A stretch of DNA of 64,000 bases from Bacteroidota bacterium (lineage in GTDB: Bacteria; Bacteroidota; Bacteroidia; B-17B0; Aurantibacillaceae): NCBI GenBank assembly GCA_029237825.1, contig JAQZBQ010000008.1:84700-148699 (forward strand). The letters run 5' to 3'. Position 1 is the stretch's first letter. Every line of letters starts with the position of its first letter. Shown here one piece after another: positions 56,015-63,783 of the stretch. The notes beneath the pieces were generated by a model that did no database searches, was not told the DNA's origin, and was given only the letters and a program-made list of their open reading frames with translations. Position numbers and translations under genes: made by a program.

Positions 56015-57052
56015 TTAAATTTTTAATTTCTGACCAGGCCGAAGCACTTTGGTTTGTTTGATGCCGTTCTTCTTGCAAATGGCTTTAATGGTAGTATGGT
56101 TACGTTGAGCAATGCGCCCGAGGGTGTCACCTTTCCTTACAGTAATTGTTTTTCCATGTTTGGATTTGGAACCCGACGCATGTGACACATTCAAATCTTT
56201 TTTGTGTCGATTATGTAAAGCGCGTAAATCGTACTTGTTCTCTACATCCGATTTTGTGATCAGGCATTCGTTTTTCCTTAGGGTTCCCGAAGCAAAGTCA
56301 ATAAAATCTTCAGCATCAATCGCCTGACCTAAGTACCGCATTTCAAAATGCAGGTGTGATCCGAAAGAATGGCCGGTGTTGCCCCCTAATCCAATCATGT
56401 GCCCGGCTTCCACCATTTGGCCCGGTTCAACCAGTATTTTGGATAAATGCGCGTAAACTGTTTCCAATCCGTTTTTGTGACGTATAATTACCACGTTTCC
56501 ATAACTACGATTGAGTTTCGCGATTCTTATCATCCCATCAAATGCCGCCATTACGGTATCACCGGTTTCTAAATCAATATCAGTTCCATAATGCGGCCTT
56601 CTTTTTCTCCAACCAAATTCAGAAGTCACGTTACCTGTAAACGGAAGAACAAATCCGCAATCTGTAGGTTCAGTTAAACGAATCATCGCGGAATCGTGTT
56701 TAAAACTTTCAGCAAAAGAATAGGGATGAATCACCGCCGTATCCCAGGAAGAATACAAATCATTCGACGGGAAAGCTAATAATGAGTCAACTTCTTCATT
56801 TTCATGATCTTCCTCATCACCGGACAAAAGCGCTAACACAGCTGGATTTATAGAAATCCGCGTAGTATCATCGCGCTTTGTAACTTTTTTCTTACCATCA
56901 TCTTTTATCGGTTTTTCGTCCGGAATAAAGTAAATTGATGCTAAAGTGCCAAAATTATTTAAATGGGGGTATTCAACAGCCGGTGAAAACGCGCTCAGGA
57001 TCAATGATGCGGACATCAGGATCACTAAAACGGGTATTTTTTTGAGGCTCAC
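56015..57052 (-). CDS. M23 peptidoglycan endopeptidase with C-terminal LysM
   Basis: 345 residues. Signal or anchor segment about 7-27. M23 domain (~130-250): HYGTDIDLETGD with the zinc His and Asp, VVIIRHKNGLETVYAHLSK, and HLHFEMRY with the second His pair, all intact, so it should be active. A LysM domain (TITVRKGDTLGRIAQRN ... LRPGQKLKI) closes the protein and binds peptidoglycan. Acts in cell-wall remodelling in the periplasm. Its stop is 2 bp from the shared terminator. Confidence 0.93.
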   Translation of the reverse strand: MSLKKIPVLVILMSASLILSAFSPAVEYPHLNNFGTLASIYFIPDEKPIKDDGKKKVTKRDDTTRISINPAVLALLSGDEEDHENEEVDSLLAFPSNDLYSSWDTAVIHPYSFAESFKHDSAMIRLTEPTDCGFVLPFTGNVTSEFGWRKRRPHYGTDIDLETGDTVMAAFDGMIRIAKLNRSYGNVVIIRHKNGLETVYAHLSKILVEPGQMVEAGHMIGLGGNTGHSFGSHLHFEMRYLGQAIDAEDFIDFASGTLRKNECLITKSDVENKYDLRALHNRHKKDLNVSHASGSKSKHGKTITVRKGDTLGRIAQRNHTTIKAICKKNGIKQTKVLRPGQKLKI

Positions 57053-57218
57053 GACTGTTGTAAAATTTCAAGATTTGCAAATATGTTGGTTTTTTTGATA
57101 AATGCAAGTGTTAATTGCTGTTAATAGCCTGATAGTTATTAACAAATTTCAAAATGTTGCATCCTTCACATCATTTAACTAAATTATTCTGGGAAAGGTT
57201 ACAATTAAAATAAAATAC

Positions 57219-57680
57219 CTAAAAAGTCTGGAGATGTTCATATAAAGGAATTTCCTTGATAAGTATCGGGCCGGCAGGTTCAATTTTAATGAAAACATGT
57301 TTAAAGCCATTACAAAGGTAAATGGCGGGAACATTGAGTTCAAGATTATACCGTAAGGATTGATCTATGGTTAGCTGGTTAATGTCTACTGATGGTGCTT
57401 TGCATTCGATAAGGAGCAAGGGTTTTAAAACTGAATTGAAAACCACAACGTCTGTTCGCCGCTTTGTTTGATTTAGAAACAATTGCCTCTCAATTGCTAC
57501 CATGGAAGGTGGAACATTTTTATGAGAAATTAAAAAATGAACCAGGTGTTGTCGAACCCACTCTTCCGGCGTTAAGTCAACAAATTTTTTACGAATGCAA
57601 TCAAAAATCTGAACAGTTCCTTTTTTATTTTTTTGGAAGCGGAATTCAAATTTGGGGAAATTAAGTGCAGGAAGATTCAT
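57219..57680 (-). CDS. Stand-alone HsdR N-terminal (PD-(D/E)xK) domain protein
   Basis: 153 residues. RTDVVVFNSVLKPLLLIECKAP matches the HSDR_N nuclease core (D ... E-x-K). RLD-type helicase parts of HsdR are lacking, and no HsdM or HsdS genes are nearby, so this is not a restriction system but the small domain protein that is common in Bacteroidota chromosomes. Function unknown. It probably has its own promoter (57686-57693). Confidence 0.85.
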   Translation of the reverse strand: MNLPALNFPKFEFRFQKNKKGTVQIFDCIRKKFVDLTPEEWVRQHLVHFLISHKNVPPSMVAIERQLFLNQTKRRTDVVVFNSVLKPLLLIECKAPSVDINQLTIDQSLRYNLELNVPAIYLCNGFKHVFIKIEPAGPILIKEIPLYEHLQTF

Positions 57681-57685
57681 TGTAT

Positions 57686-57693
57686 CAAAGATA
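57686..57693 (-). promoter_or_regulatory. Candidate -7 box close to the HsdR-N start codon
   Basis: Minus-strand TATCTTTG ends 5 bp before the ATG at 57680, so a transcript would have almost no leader. Confidence 0.4.
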
Positions 57694-57861
57694 GAAGAAA
57701 TTGTCGTTAGCTTTTTAACCGATTTAATTTGTAGGTTTGTTTTCCCCAGGGTTGGGCCATGTTCCCCTTAGGTGAAAATCGCTTGTCGGGTCTTTTTACA
57801 TAAATCATCCAGATTGCTTGGTGGTTATGAACTTTTCGGGATTATTCTTCCTTTAATTTAG

Positions 57862-57962
57862 ACCTGGCGAGGGATGCAGGCGAAAATCCTTTTTTGAACA
57901 CCAAAAGAAGATTGCAGCAACAGCCCGGTTCCTGCTGTTTCTTTGCAGGAACGCCCCCAGGT
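57862..57962 (+). ncRNA. Candidate structured RNA upstream of amn
   Basis: A closing stem ACCTGG (57862-57867)/CCAGGT (57957-57962) encloses a GGAT/ATCC hairpin (57872-57889 region), a CTTTTTT/AAAAGAAG hairpin, the string GATTGCAGC, and a perfect 8-bp hairpin GTTCCTGC (57928-57935)/GCAGGAAC (57945-57952). Multi-stem closing like this is seen in structured RNAs. It ends 76 bp before amn and could be an independent RNA or a leader. Rfam Flavo-1 or an unnamed Bacteroidota motif are possibilities I could not test. Confidence 0.4.
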
Positions 57963-58038
57963 GATAACAAAATTGAATTAATAATAATGTGACTTGGAGA
58001 AATTCTTTTGTACCTTCACACACTTAAAAAATTGATAG

Positions 58039-58809
58039 ATGAAGACGAAAGCAGAAATTGTAAATAACTGGTTGCCACGGTATACGGGAAAGAAACTCGA
58101 CGAATTTGGTCAGTATATTTTGCTTACAAATTTTGGTGGGTATGTGAAAATGTTTGCTGAGTGGAATGGAGTAGAAGTCGAGGGGATTGACAGACCCATG
58201 CAAACCGCAACTTTCGACGGAATTACAATTATAAATTTTAGTATGGGTAGCGCAATGGCTGCAACCATCATGGATCTTTTAACTGCAATTGAGCCGAAAG
58301 CAGTACTGTTTTTAGGAAAATGCGGGGGTTTAAAAAAGAAAAACCAGATTGGTGATTTGATTCTGCCAATTGCTGCGATTCGTGGCGAAGGAACATCGAA
58401 TGATTATTTCCCAAACGAAGTGCCGGCTTTGCCTTCCTTTAACTTGCAAAAAGCAATTTCATACACCATCCGGCTGAGTGGTCGCGATTACTGGACCGGA
58501 ACGGTTTATACGACCAACCGCAGGGTGTGGGAACATGATGAGGCTTTTAAAGAATACCTGCGTGTGATTCGTGCTATGGCCATTGACATGGAAACAGCTA
58601 CGATTTTCAGTGTTGGTTTTCACAATGAAATTCCTGTGGGAGCGCTACTGTTGGTAAGCGACCAGCCAATGATACCGGAAGGCGTTAAGACTGAAGAGAG
58701 CGATAAAAAGGTGACCTCGGATTTTGTGACAGATCATTTGCAGATTGGAATTAACTCCCTGAAAGAACTTCAAAAGGCGGGAATTTCGGTTAAGCATCTT
58801 AAGTTTTAA
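58039..58809 (+). CDS. amn: AMP nucleosidase
   Basis: 256 residues, the short Bacteroidota form. A nucleoside phosphorylase-like fold with INFSMGSAMAATIMDLL, VLFLGKCGGLKKKNQIGDLILPI and AIDMETATIFSVGF (the E-x-E/D ribose and catalytic region). Hydrolyses AMP to adenine and ribose-5-phosphate, adjusting adenylate pools and purine salvage. It stands alone, with the structured intergenic element upstream. Confidence 0.92.
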   Translation: MKTKAEIVNNWLPRYTGKKLDEFGQYILLTNFGGYVKMFAEWNGVEVEGIDRPMQTATFDGITIINFSMGSAMAATIMDLLTAIEPKAVLFLGKCGGLKKKNQIGDLILPIAAIRGEGTSNDYFPNEVPALPSFNLQKAISYTIRLSGRDYWTGTVYTTNRRVWEHDEAFKEYLRVIRAMAIDMETATIFSVGFHNEIPVGALLLVSDQPMIPEGVKTEESDKKVTSDFVTDHLQIGINSLKELQKAGISVKHLKF

Positions 58810-59053
58810 CTCGCTAAGATTATTACGGATAAACTTCAGGTATTCGATTACACACGTTTACCTTTGAATTTTTTTAATATTACCGCTGAATAGTTTGTGG
58901 AGATAAATTGAATAAAAATGCTGAATCGATCAATAAGATTTAGTTTCACATTCACGCTATCATTTTAAGGCAAAGGTTAAAGAATAAGACCAATCATACG
59001 GAGCAAAAGAACCCGCATAAATAATTAACTTCGAAGTTTAAATATAAGTAAGA

Positions 59054-59866
59054 ATGGAAATTAAGGCTCCTAACTTTGACAAATACATTGATCGTATAGT
59101 ATTCATTTTAACTGAATACACCCCAAAAGTCATTGGTGCTTTTATTGTGCTTTTCGTGGGTTTGTGGTTAATTCAACGTTTGTCGAGGTTGGCATCGCGG
59201 TCGATGGAGCGCCGCGATCTTGATGTTTCTCTTCGCACGTTTTTAAAAAGCCTGATTTCGATTGGGTTAAAGGTGATTTTAATTGTTACCGTTGCCGGAA
59301 TGATTGGAATTGGAACTACCTCTTTTGTTACTATCCTTGGGGCGGCTGGCCTGGCCGTTGGTCTTGCACTCCAAGGTTCGTTATCAAATTTCGCCGGAGG
59401 AGTACTTGTTTTAATTTTTAAACCGTTCACTGTGGGAGACACAATTGAGGCTCAGGGGCAGACCGGAACCGTTACCGAAATACAAATTTTTAATACCATC
59501 CTTTTAACCGGTGATTTGAAAACCATTATTTTACCTAATGGCGCAGTTTCTAATGGCACAATCATCAATTATTCAAAAAATGGTATGCTCAGAGGCGATA
59601 TACAAGTATCTGTTGCCGCGTCTCATGATATCGACCGTGTAAAACTGCTGCTTATGGAGGCTATTGCACAACATCCGTTAATTTTAAAAAATCCGAAGCC
59701 AGAAATATCAGCGGTAAAAATCGCGGATAATGCGGTAACCCTTTCTATCAAACCTTATGGTTTATCCTCTAACCATTCATCCATTAACTCGGATGTAATT
59801 CAAATAGCAAACAAGGTTTTCGAAAAAAATGGAATAAGCACACCAATTCAAAAGCGAATTACTTAA
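59054..59866 (+). CDS. Small-conductance mechanosensitive channel (MscS family)
   Basis: 270 residues, near E. coli MscS size. Three membrane segments (~24-46, ~62-84, ~88-120); the pore helix reads ILGAAGLAVGLALQGSLSNFAGGVLVL, with the Gly/Ala packing of MscS, then a cytoplasmic vestibule (GDTIEAQGQTGTVTEIQIFNT, LPNGAVSNGTIINYS). Opens under membrane tension on osmotic downshock. Single gene; the upstream 244 bp hold nothing else recognisable. Confidence 0.93.
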   Translation: MEIKAPNFDKYIDRIVFILTEYTPKVIGAFIVLFVGLWLIQRLSRLASRSMERRDLDVSLRTFLKSLISIGLKVILIVTVAGMIGIGTTSFVTILGAAGLAVGLALQGSLSNFAGGVLVLIFKPFTVGDTIEAQGQTGTVTEIQIFNTILLTGDLKTIILPNGAVSNGTIINYSKNGMLRGDIQVSVAASHDIDRVKLLLMEAIAQHPLILKNPKPEISAVKIADNAVTLSIKPYGLSSNHSSINSDVIQIANKVFEKNGISTPIQKRIT

Positions 59867-59906
59867 TCGTTGCGAATTATAATTCCTCGTTTAACTGTTT
59901 TGTTAA

Positions 59907-60476
59907 TTATTCAGACCACCGGAAACTTGTAATATCCAGGCCGGCTAAATCAAGTGCTCTGTCAACTACTGTGGAGGCGAGTTCTTCAAAAGTTGAAGGT
60001 TTGCTATAGAATGAAGGTGAGGCAGGACAGATGATTCCACCGGCTTGAGTCACTAATTGCATAGCATTGATGTGAATAAGGCTATAAGGGGTGTCGCGGA
60101 TCATTAATATTAATTTTCTCCGCTCTTTTAAAATTACATCCGCGGCACGCGTAGTAAGGTCGTTGCTAATTCCGCTTGCAATACGTGACAATGTCCCCAT
60201 ACTGCATGGGCAAATGATCATTGTGTTGTATTTTGCTGAACCCGAAGCAAAGGGTGCATAAAAATTATTTTTATCATAAAAGGTGAATTGATCATAATTT
60301 AAATAAGATTCATTACCCAGTTCGTGTTTCCATACCGATTTTGCGTTATCACTCATCACAACACCAATCTGATCAATTTGGGGCATACATTGCATTAATT
60401 TGTCAAATAATACTTTTGCATAGATGCTGCCGCTGGCTCCCGTAACGGCTACGATTATTTTATGTTTATGTACCAC
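59907..60476 (-). CDS. ubiX: Flavin prenyltransferase UbiX
   Basis: 189 residues from a GTG at 60476 that overlaps the stop of the upstream gene (TAGTG). VAVTGASGSIYAKVLFDKL, the MIICPCSMGTLSRIASGISNDL stretch and DVILKERRKLILMIRDTPYSLIHINAM are typical of UbiX/Pad1. Makes prenylated FMN for UbiD-type decarboxylases. UbiD is not in the window. In Bacteroidota its client may be a menaquinone-pathway or aromatic decarboxylase. Confidence 0.93.
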   Translation of the reverse strand: MVHKHKIIVAVTGASGSIYAKVLFDKLMQCMPQIDQIGVVMSDNAKSVWKHELGNESYLNYDQFTFYDKNNFYAPFASGSAKYNTMIICPCSMGTLSRIASGISNDLTTRAADVILKERRKLILMIRDTPYSLIHINAMQLVTQAGGIICPASPSFYSKPSTFEELASTVVDRALDLAGLDITSFRWSE

Positions 60477-61132
60477 TATTTTTTCGGTATAAATCTGTAT
60501 CCTAACGTAAATTCCAAAATGTTATTGTAATATCCTTTATTGAATGTTCTTGCGATAATATTATTATAATATAAGGCTTGTCTGATTCGGTTAGGTCGAA
60601 TGGTAATAAAGGAATTGCTGCTTCGGAAGTTGACAAACCATTTTGGGTTAATGTTATACCCTAAGCCTACTTTGACAGAGTAATCAAACTTTTGGAATGG
60701 AAATACGCCGGTGTAAACCATATTTTGATCGGCTTCGTAATAGTTTAAAAGGTAGGCTGTTGATAAGCCAGCGTCAAAAATGAATTTTTGCTGTGTATAG
60801 GTTACAAGTAATGGAACTTCAAGATAGTTTAAATTCAGATAGTATGCAGTAAGGTCGTTTTTTGTAAGGTTTTGATTTTTTTGTGCTCCTTTTTGAATGA
60901 ATTGAAAGGATAAACTCATGCTTGCTTTTTCAGTAAATACCGTCTCAACACCAATTCCTCCCATAGCGCCTAGTTTGTGAAATCCGCTGTATGAATCACC
61001 ATGAACCTGAGAGGGGGAAACGCCAGCCGTAAAAAGCAGATGGAACGCAGGACCATCTTTAACGGTAGGGATTTGTTCCTGGGCAGCGAACGCGAATGGT
61101 ATTAAAATCAATATAAGTAAGCTTGTTTTCAA
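60476..61132 (-). CDS. Outer-membrane beta-barrel protein (PorT/OMP_b-brl family)
   Basis: 218 residues. Signal peptide about 1-17 (FAFAAQ), then HLLFTAGVSPSQVHGDSYSG and repeated barrel strands (YYLNLNYLEVPLLVTY, FIFDAGLSTAYLLNYY, FDYSVKVGLGYNINPKW), matching the eight-strand outer-membrane barrel family common in Bacteroidota. Ends with a Tyr-rich FTLGYRFIPKK. Operon with ubiX by a 1-codon overlap; no functional link is evident. Confidence 0.8.
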   Translation of the reverse strand: MKTSLLILILIPFAFAAQEQIPTVKDGPAFHLLFTAGVSPSQVHGDSYSGFHKLGAMGGIGVETVFTEKASMSLSFQFIQKGAQKNQNLTKNDLTAYYLNLNYLEVPLLVTYTQQKFIFDAGLSTAYLLNYYEADQNMVYTGVFPFQKFDYSVKVGLGYNINPKWFVNFRSSNSFITIRPNRIRQALYYNNIIARTFNKGYYNNILEFTLGYRFIPKK

Positions 61133-61152
61133 AACATTTTAAAGATACTAAA

Positions 61153-61530
61153 CTAAACGAATTGGATGACCCATTTTTCTGCTTCTTCCCTGTTTTTAAA
61201 AAATCGGGTTGGTCGTTCGGGTTTGTAAAATTTCAGATAAAAATCTCCAAACAAACGCTGAGGTGTGGATTTAAGGATAAATGCCGAGGCTTTTGAAAAT
61301 GGCATATTTGAGTTTTTGGCGAGGTATTTTAAAGTTTCGATGTTCGTGCTGGAAAACTGTCCGCCAATAACCATCACCGGAAGAACTTTTCCGCTAACCA
61401 TCCGTTGCGCGGAAACAATTTCTTTAATATCCGCAATATCTATTTCAACCCATTCGTTAATGGTCAGTTCATAATAGCCTTTTTCATGAAGAAGAAGGGT
61501 GAATTTTTTATTTGAAATGGATGTCGGCAA
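61153..61530 (-). CDS. STAS/SEC14-like small protein, paralogue 1
   Basis: 125 residues, no signal or membrane part. KFTLLLHEKGYYELTINEWVEIDIADI then VLPVMVIGGQFSSTNIETLKYLA and KSTPQRLFGDFYLKFYKPERPTRFFKNREEAEKWV. The alternating strand/helix plan is that of the SpoIIAA/STAS-like (STAS/SEC14, DUF7793-like) fold. Ends of this and the next gene share the PERPT+FF motif, so they arose by duplication. Function unknown. Confidence 0.65.
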   Translation of the reverse strand: MPTSISNKKFTLLLHEKGYYELTINEWVEIDIADIKEIVSAQRMVSGKVLPVMVIGGQFSSTNIETLKYLAKNSNMPFSKASAFILKSTPQRLFGDFYLKFYKPERPTRFFKNREEAEKWVIQFV

Positions 61531-61540
61531 ACGCTACAGA

Positions 61541-61933
61541 TTAAGTTTCAATAAATTTTTTCAGCCAGGTCAGTGCAGTTTCAGAATCATTAAAAAATTT
61601 TGTGGGACGTTCAGGCTTATTAATTTTTAAATAGAAATTAGCAAGTATCTTTTGTGACATCGACTTTAATACAAATGCATCAGCGGAAGAATATGGATTA
61701 AAAGCCTTTTTAGATAAAGTATTTAATAAATCAATATTAGTCGACGCTTGTTCGGCACACAATACCAGAACAGGCAGTACCCGCGCTCCTAAATCTTTTT
61801 GACCTTTCACTAGTATGCTGAGGTCATCTACGGTAAACTCATCATCACCGAAAACGGTTACCAAATAATATCCATCCTGATGAACCTCAAGTTCAAAGTT
61901 GTGAGTTGTTATTTTATTTGAAGAGCTTACCAT
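61541..61933 (-). CDS. STAS/SEC14-like small protein, paralogue 2
   Basis: 130 residues, same architecture as the gene 10 bp downstream: FELEVHQDGYYLVTVFG, VLPVLVLCAEQASTNIDLLNTLS, SMSQKILANFYLKINKPERPTKFFNDSETALTWL. About 35 to 40 percent identity between the pair by eye. Co-transcribed with paralogue 1, and the four genes from here to ubiX lie on one strand with short gaps. Confidence 0.65.
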   Translation of the reverse strand: MVSSSNKITTHNFELEVHQDGYYLVTVFGDDEFTVDDLSILVKGQKDLGARVLPVLVLCAEQASTNIDLLNTLSKKAFNPYSSADAFVLKSMSQKILANFYLKINKPERPTKFFNDSETALTWLKKFIET

Positions 61934-62016
61934 GGTTATTCAATGGTTATTTCAAGGCCGATACTTAAATATACATTCTTTTACTACATTTTCTAATTTT
62001 TTTCGGTGAATTCCAA

Positions 62017-62048
62017 AAAAAATCCCCCGGTTTTAGAGGAGGATTTGT
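62017..62048 (-). terminator. pruA terminator
   Basis: Minus strand AAATCCTCC, loop, GGGGGATTT (one mismatch) followed by a run of eight T. It is 8 bp past the pruA stop at 62056. Confidence 0.75.
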
Positions 62049-62055
62049 TTTTATG

Positions 62056-63687
62056 TTAATCTGCTTGTAAAAATGGATATTTATAATCTGTAGGAGGTGT
62101 AAACGTCTCTTTGATCGTTCTTGGAGAAACCCACCTGAGCAGGTTGATTTTTGCACCTGCTTTATCATTGGTTCCGCTTCCCCGTGCGCCGCCAAATGGC
62201 TGCTGACCAACAACTGCTCCTGTACATTTATCATTGATGTAAAAATTACCCGCGGCATTACTTAACTTACGGGTAGCTAATTCCAATGCATAGCGGTCTT
62301 GTCCTAATATTGCACCAGTGAGTGCATAAATGGAGGTTGAATCTACGAGTTCGAGTGTTTCTTCAAATTTGTCAGCATCATATACAAAAACAGTTAGTAC
62401 GGGTCCAAACAATTCTTCGCACATGGTTACATATTTCGGATCTTTGGCAACTATTATGGTTGGTTCAATGAAATAACCTTTCGATTTATCATAATTTCCT
62501 CCGGCAATAATTTCCACATTCACGTCTTTTTTAGCGGCATCAATATATTTTGCCAGCTTATCAAAACTCTTTTCATCAATAACAGCATTGATAAAGTTTG
62601 TGAAGTCTTCTGTGGGCCCCATCTTCATGTCTTTTAAATCGGCCAAGACGTATTTCTTTACCTCTTCCCATAAATTCGATGGAATGTAGGCTCTGGAGGC
62701 TGCGGAACATTTTTGACCCTGGTATTCAAACGCACCACGTGATATGGCTACGGCAAGAGACTTACTTTCTGCCGATTTATGAGCCATGATAAAATCCTTA
62801 CCGCCTGTTTCTCCTACGATGCGGGGATAGGATCTGTATTTATGTATGTTGTTACCAATGGTTTGCCAGATGTTTTGAAAAACCTCTGTACTTCCTGTAA
62901 AATGTATGCCAGCAAAATCCCGATGATTAAAAATTACTTCCGCTGCATCAGGGCCGCTTGGATAAATTAAGTTAATTACGCCGTCGGGAACACCTGCTTT
63001 TATGAAGATTTCCATCAGTACATTAGCACTGTAAACCTGCGTGTTACTAGGCTTCCATACAACAACGTTTCCCATCATCGCGCAGCTCGTCGGTAAATTT
63101 CCCGCAATGGCAGTAAAATTAAATGGCGTCAACGCGTAAATAAATCCTTCCAGAGGGCGCCATTCTAAGCGGTTCCAAATACCGGGAGAAGAGATTGGCT
63201 GTTCGGCATATATTTCAGTCATATACTGAACATTAAAACGCAGGAAGTCAATAATTTCACAGGCGCTATCAATTTCGGCTTGAAAAGCGTTCTTACTTTG
63301 GCCCAGCATTGTAGCAGCATTGAGTTTGGCCCTGTATGGACCCGCGATCAGTTCCGCTGCTTTTAGAAAAATACTGGCTCTGTGTTCCCATGGAAGGTTC
63401 GCCCATTTTTCTTTAGCTGCCAGGGCTGCTTTTATTGCGGCTTCTACGTGGCTTTTATCACTTTTATGAAAATGACCTAATACATGTTTGTGGTCGTGCG
63501 GAGGATGAATACGCGAAAGAACATGGCTTTCAACTTCTTTTCCACCAATGTACATTGGGATATTTATTTCTTTGCTTCTAAGTTCTGCAAGCATCGCCTG
63601 CAATTCTTTTCTCTCCGCGCTTCCAGCTGAGTAGCTTTTTATTGGCTCATTGACCGCAACCGGCACTTTATAGATTCCTTTAGGCAT
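62056..63687 (-). CDS. pruA: L-glutamate gamma-semialdehyde dehydrogenase
   Basis: 543 residues, the group-1 RocA/PruA form. Oxidises glutamate semialdehyde (from PutA product) to glutamate with NAD. Motifs: TPFNFTAIAGNLPTSCAMMGN (N-terminal Rossmann), IHFTGSTEVF, VGETGGKDFIMAH with the general base Glu, and FEYQGQKCSAASRAYIP with the catalytic Cys. AGNFYINDKCTGAVVGQQPFGGARGSG ends it. Partner of putA at 18.7 kb. Confidence 0.96.
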   Translation of the reverse strand: MPKGIYKVPVAVNEPIKSYSAGSAERKELQAMLAELRSKEINIPMYIGGKEVESHVLSRIHPPHDHKHVLGHFHKSDKSHVEAAIKAALAAKEKWANLPWEHRASIFLKAAELIAGPYRAKLNAATMLGQSKNAFQAEIDSACEIIDFLRFNVQYMTEIYAEQPISSPGIWNRLEWRPLEGFIYALTPFNFTAIAGNLPTSCAMMGNVVVWKPSNTQVYSANVLMEIFIKAGVPDGVINLIYPSGPDAAEVIFNHRDFAGIHFTGSTEVFQNIWQTIGNNIHKYRSYPRIVGETGGKDFIMAHKSAESKSLAVAISRGAFEYQGQKCSAASRAYIPSNLWEEVKKYVLADLKDMKMGPTEDFTNFINAVIDEKSFDKLAKYIDAAKKDVNVEIIAGGNYDKSKGYFIEPTIIVAKDPKYVTMCEELFGPVLTVFVYDADKFEETLELVDSTSIYALTGAILGQDRYALELATRKLSNAAGNFYINDKCTGAVVGQQPFGGARGSGTNDKAGAKINLLRWVSPRTIKETFTPPTDYKYPFLQAD

Positions 63688-63783
63688 AGTTTAAATTTTG
63701 GTGAGTAAAGTTACTATTTTTTACCTGCACGAAAACGTTAAAACTATTTTTTCTAAGAGGAAGGTTTTTTCGAAAACCTTATT

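Larger units (their letters stand above)
57681..58038. other. 358-bp intergenic region with structured, non-coding-looking sequence
   Basis: No gene can be supported with confidence. It holds the promoter box for the HsdR-N gene, a 57744-57870 stretch with CCCCAGGGTTGGGCC and AGGTGAAAATCGC, and the folded element at 57862-57962. GAAAATC occurs twice (57774-57780 and 57882-57888), and CCCCAGG occurs at 57744 and 57955; both can pair with CCTGG at 57863-57867. A 33-codon open frame lies on the minus strand (57707-57808) but lacks support. Confidence 0.6.

Noticed and set aside
57707..57808. 33-codon open frame on the minus strand starting MIYVKRPDKR
   Set aside because: It is short, lies within a hairpin-rich region, and an overlapping frame on the same strand is also open for about 20 codons. 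No ribosome-binding site is evident. Kept as a hypothesis in the findings, not as a gene.
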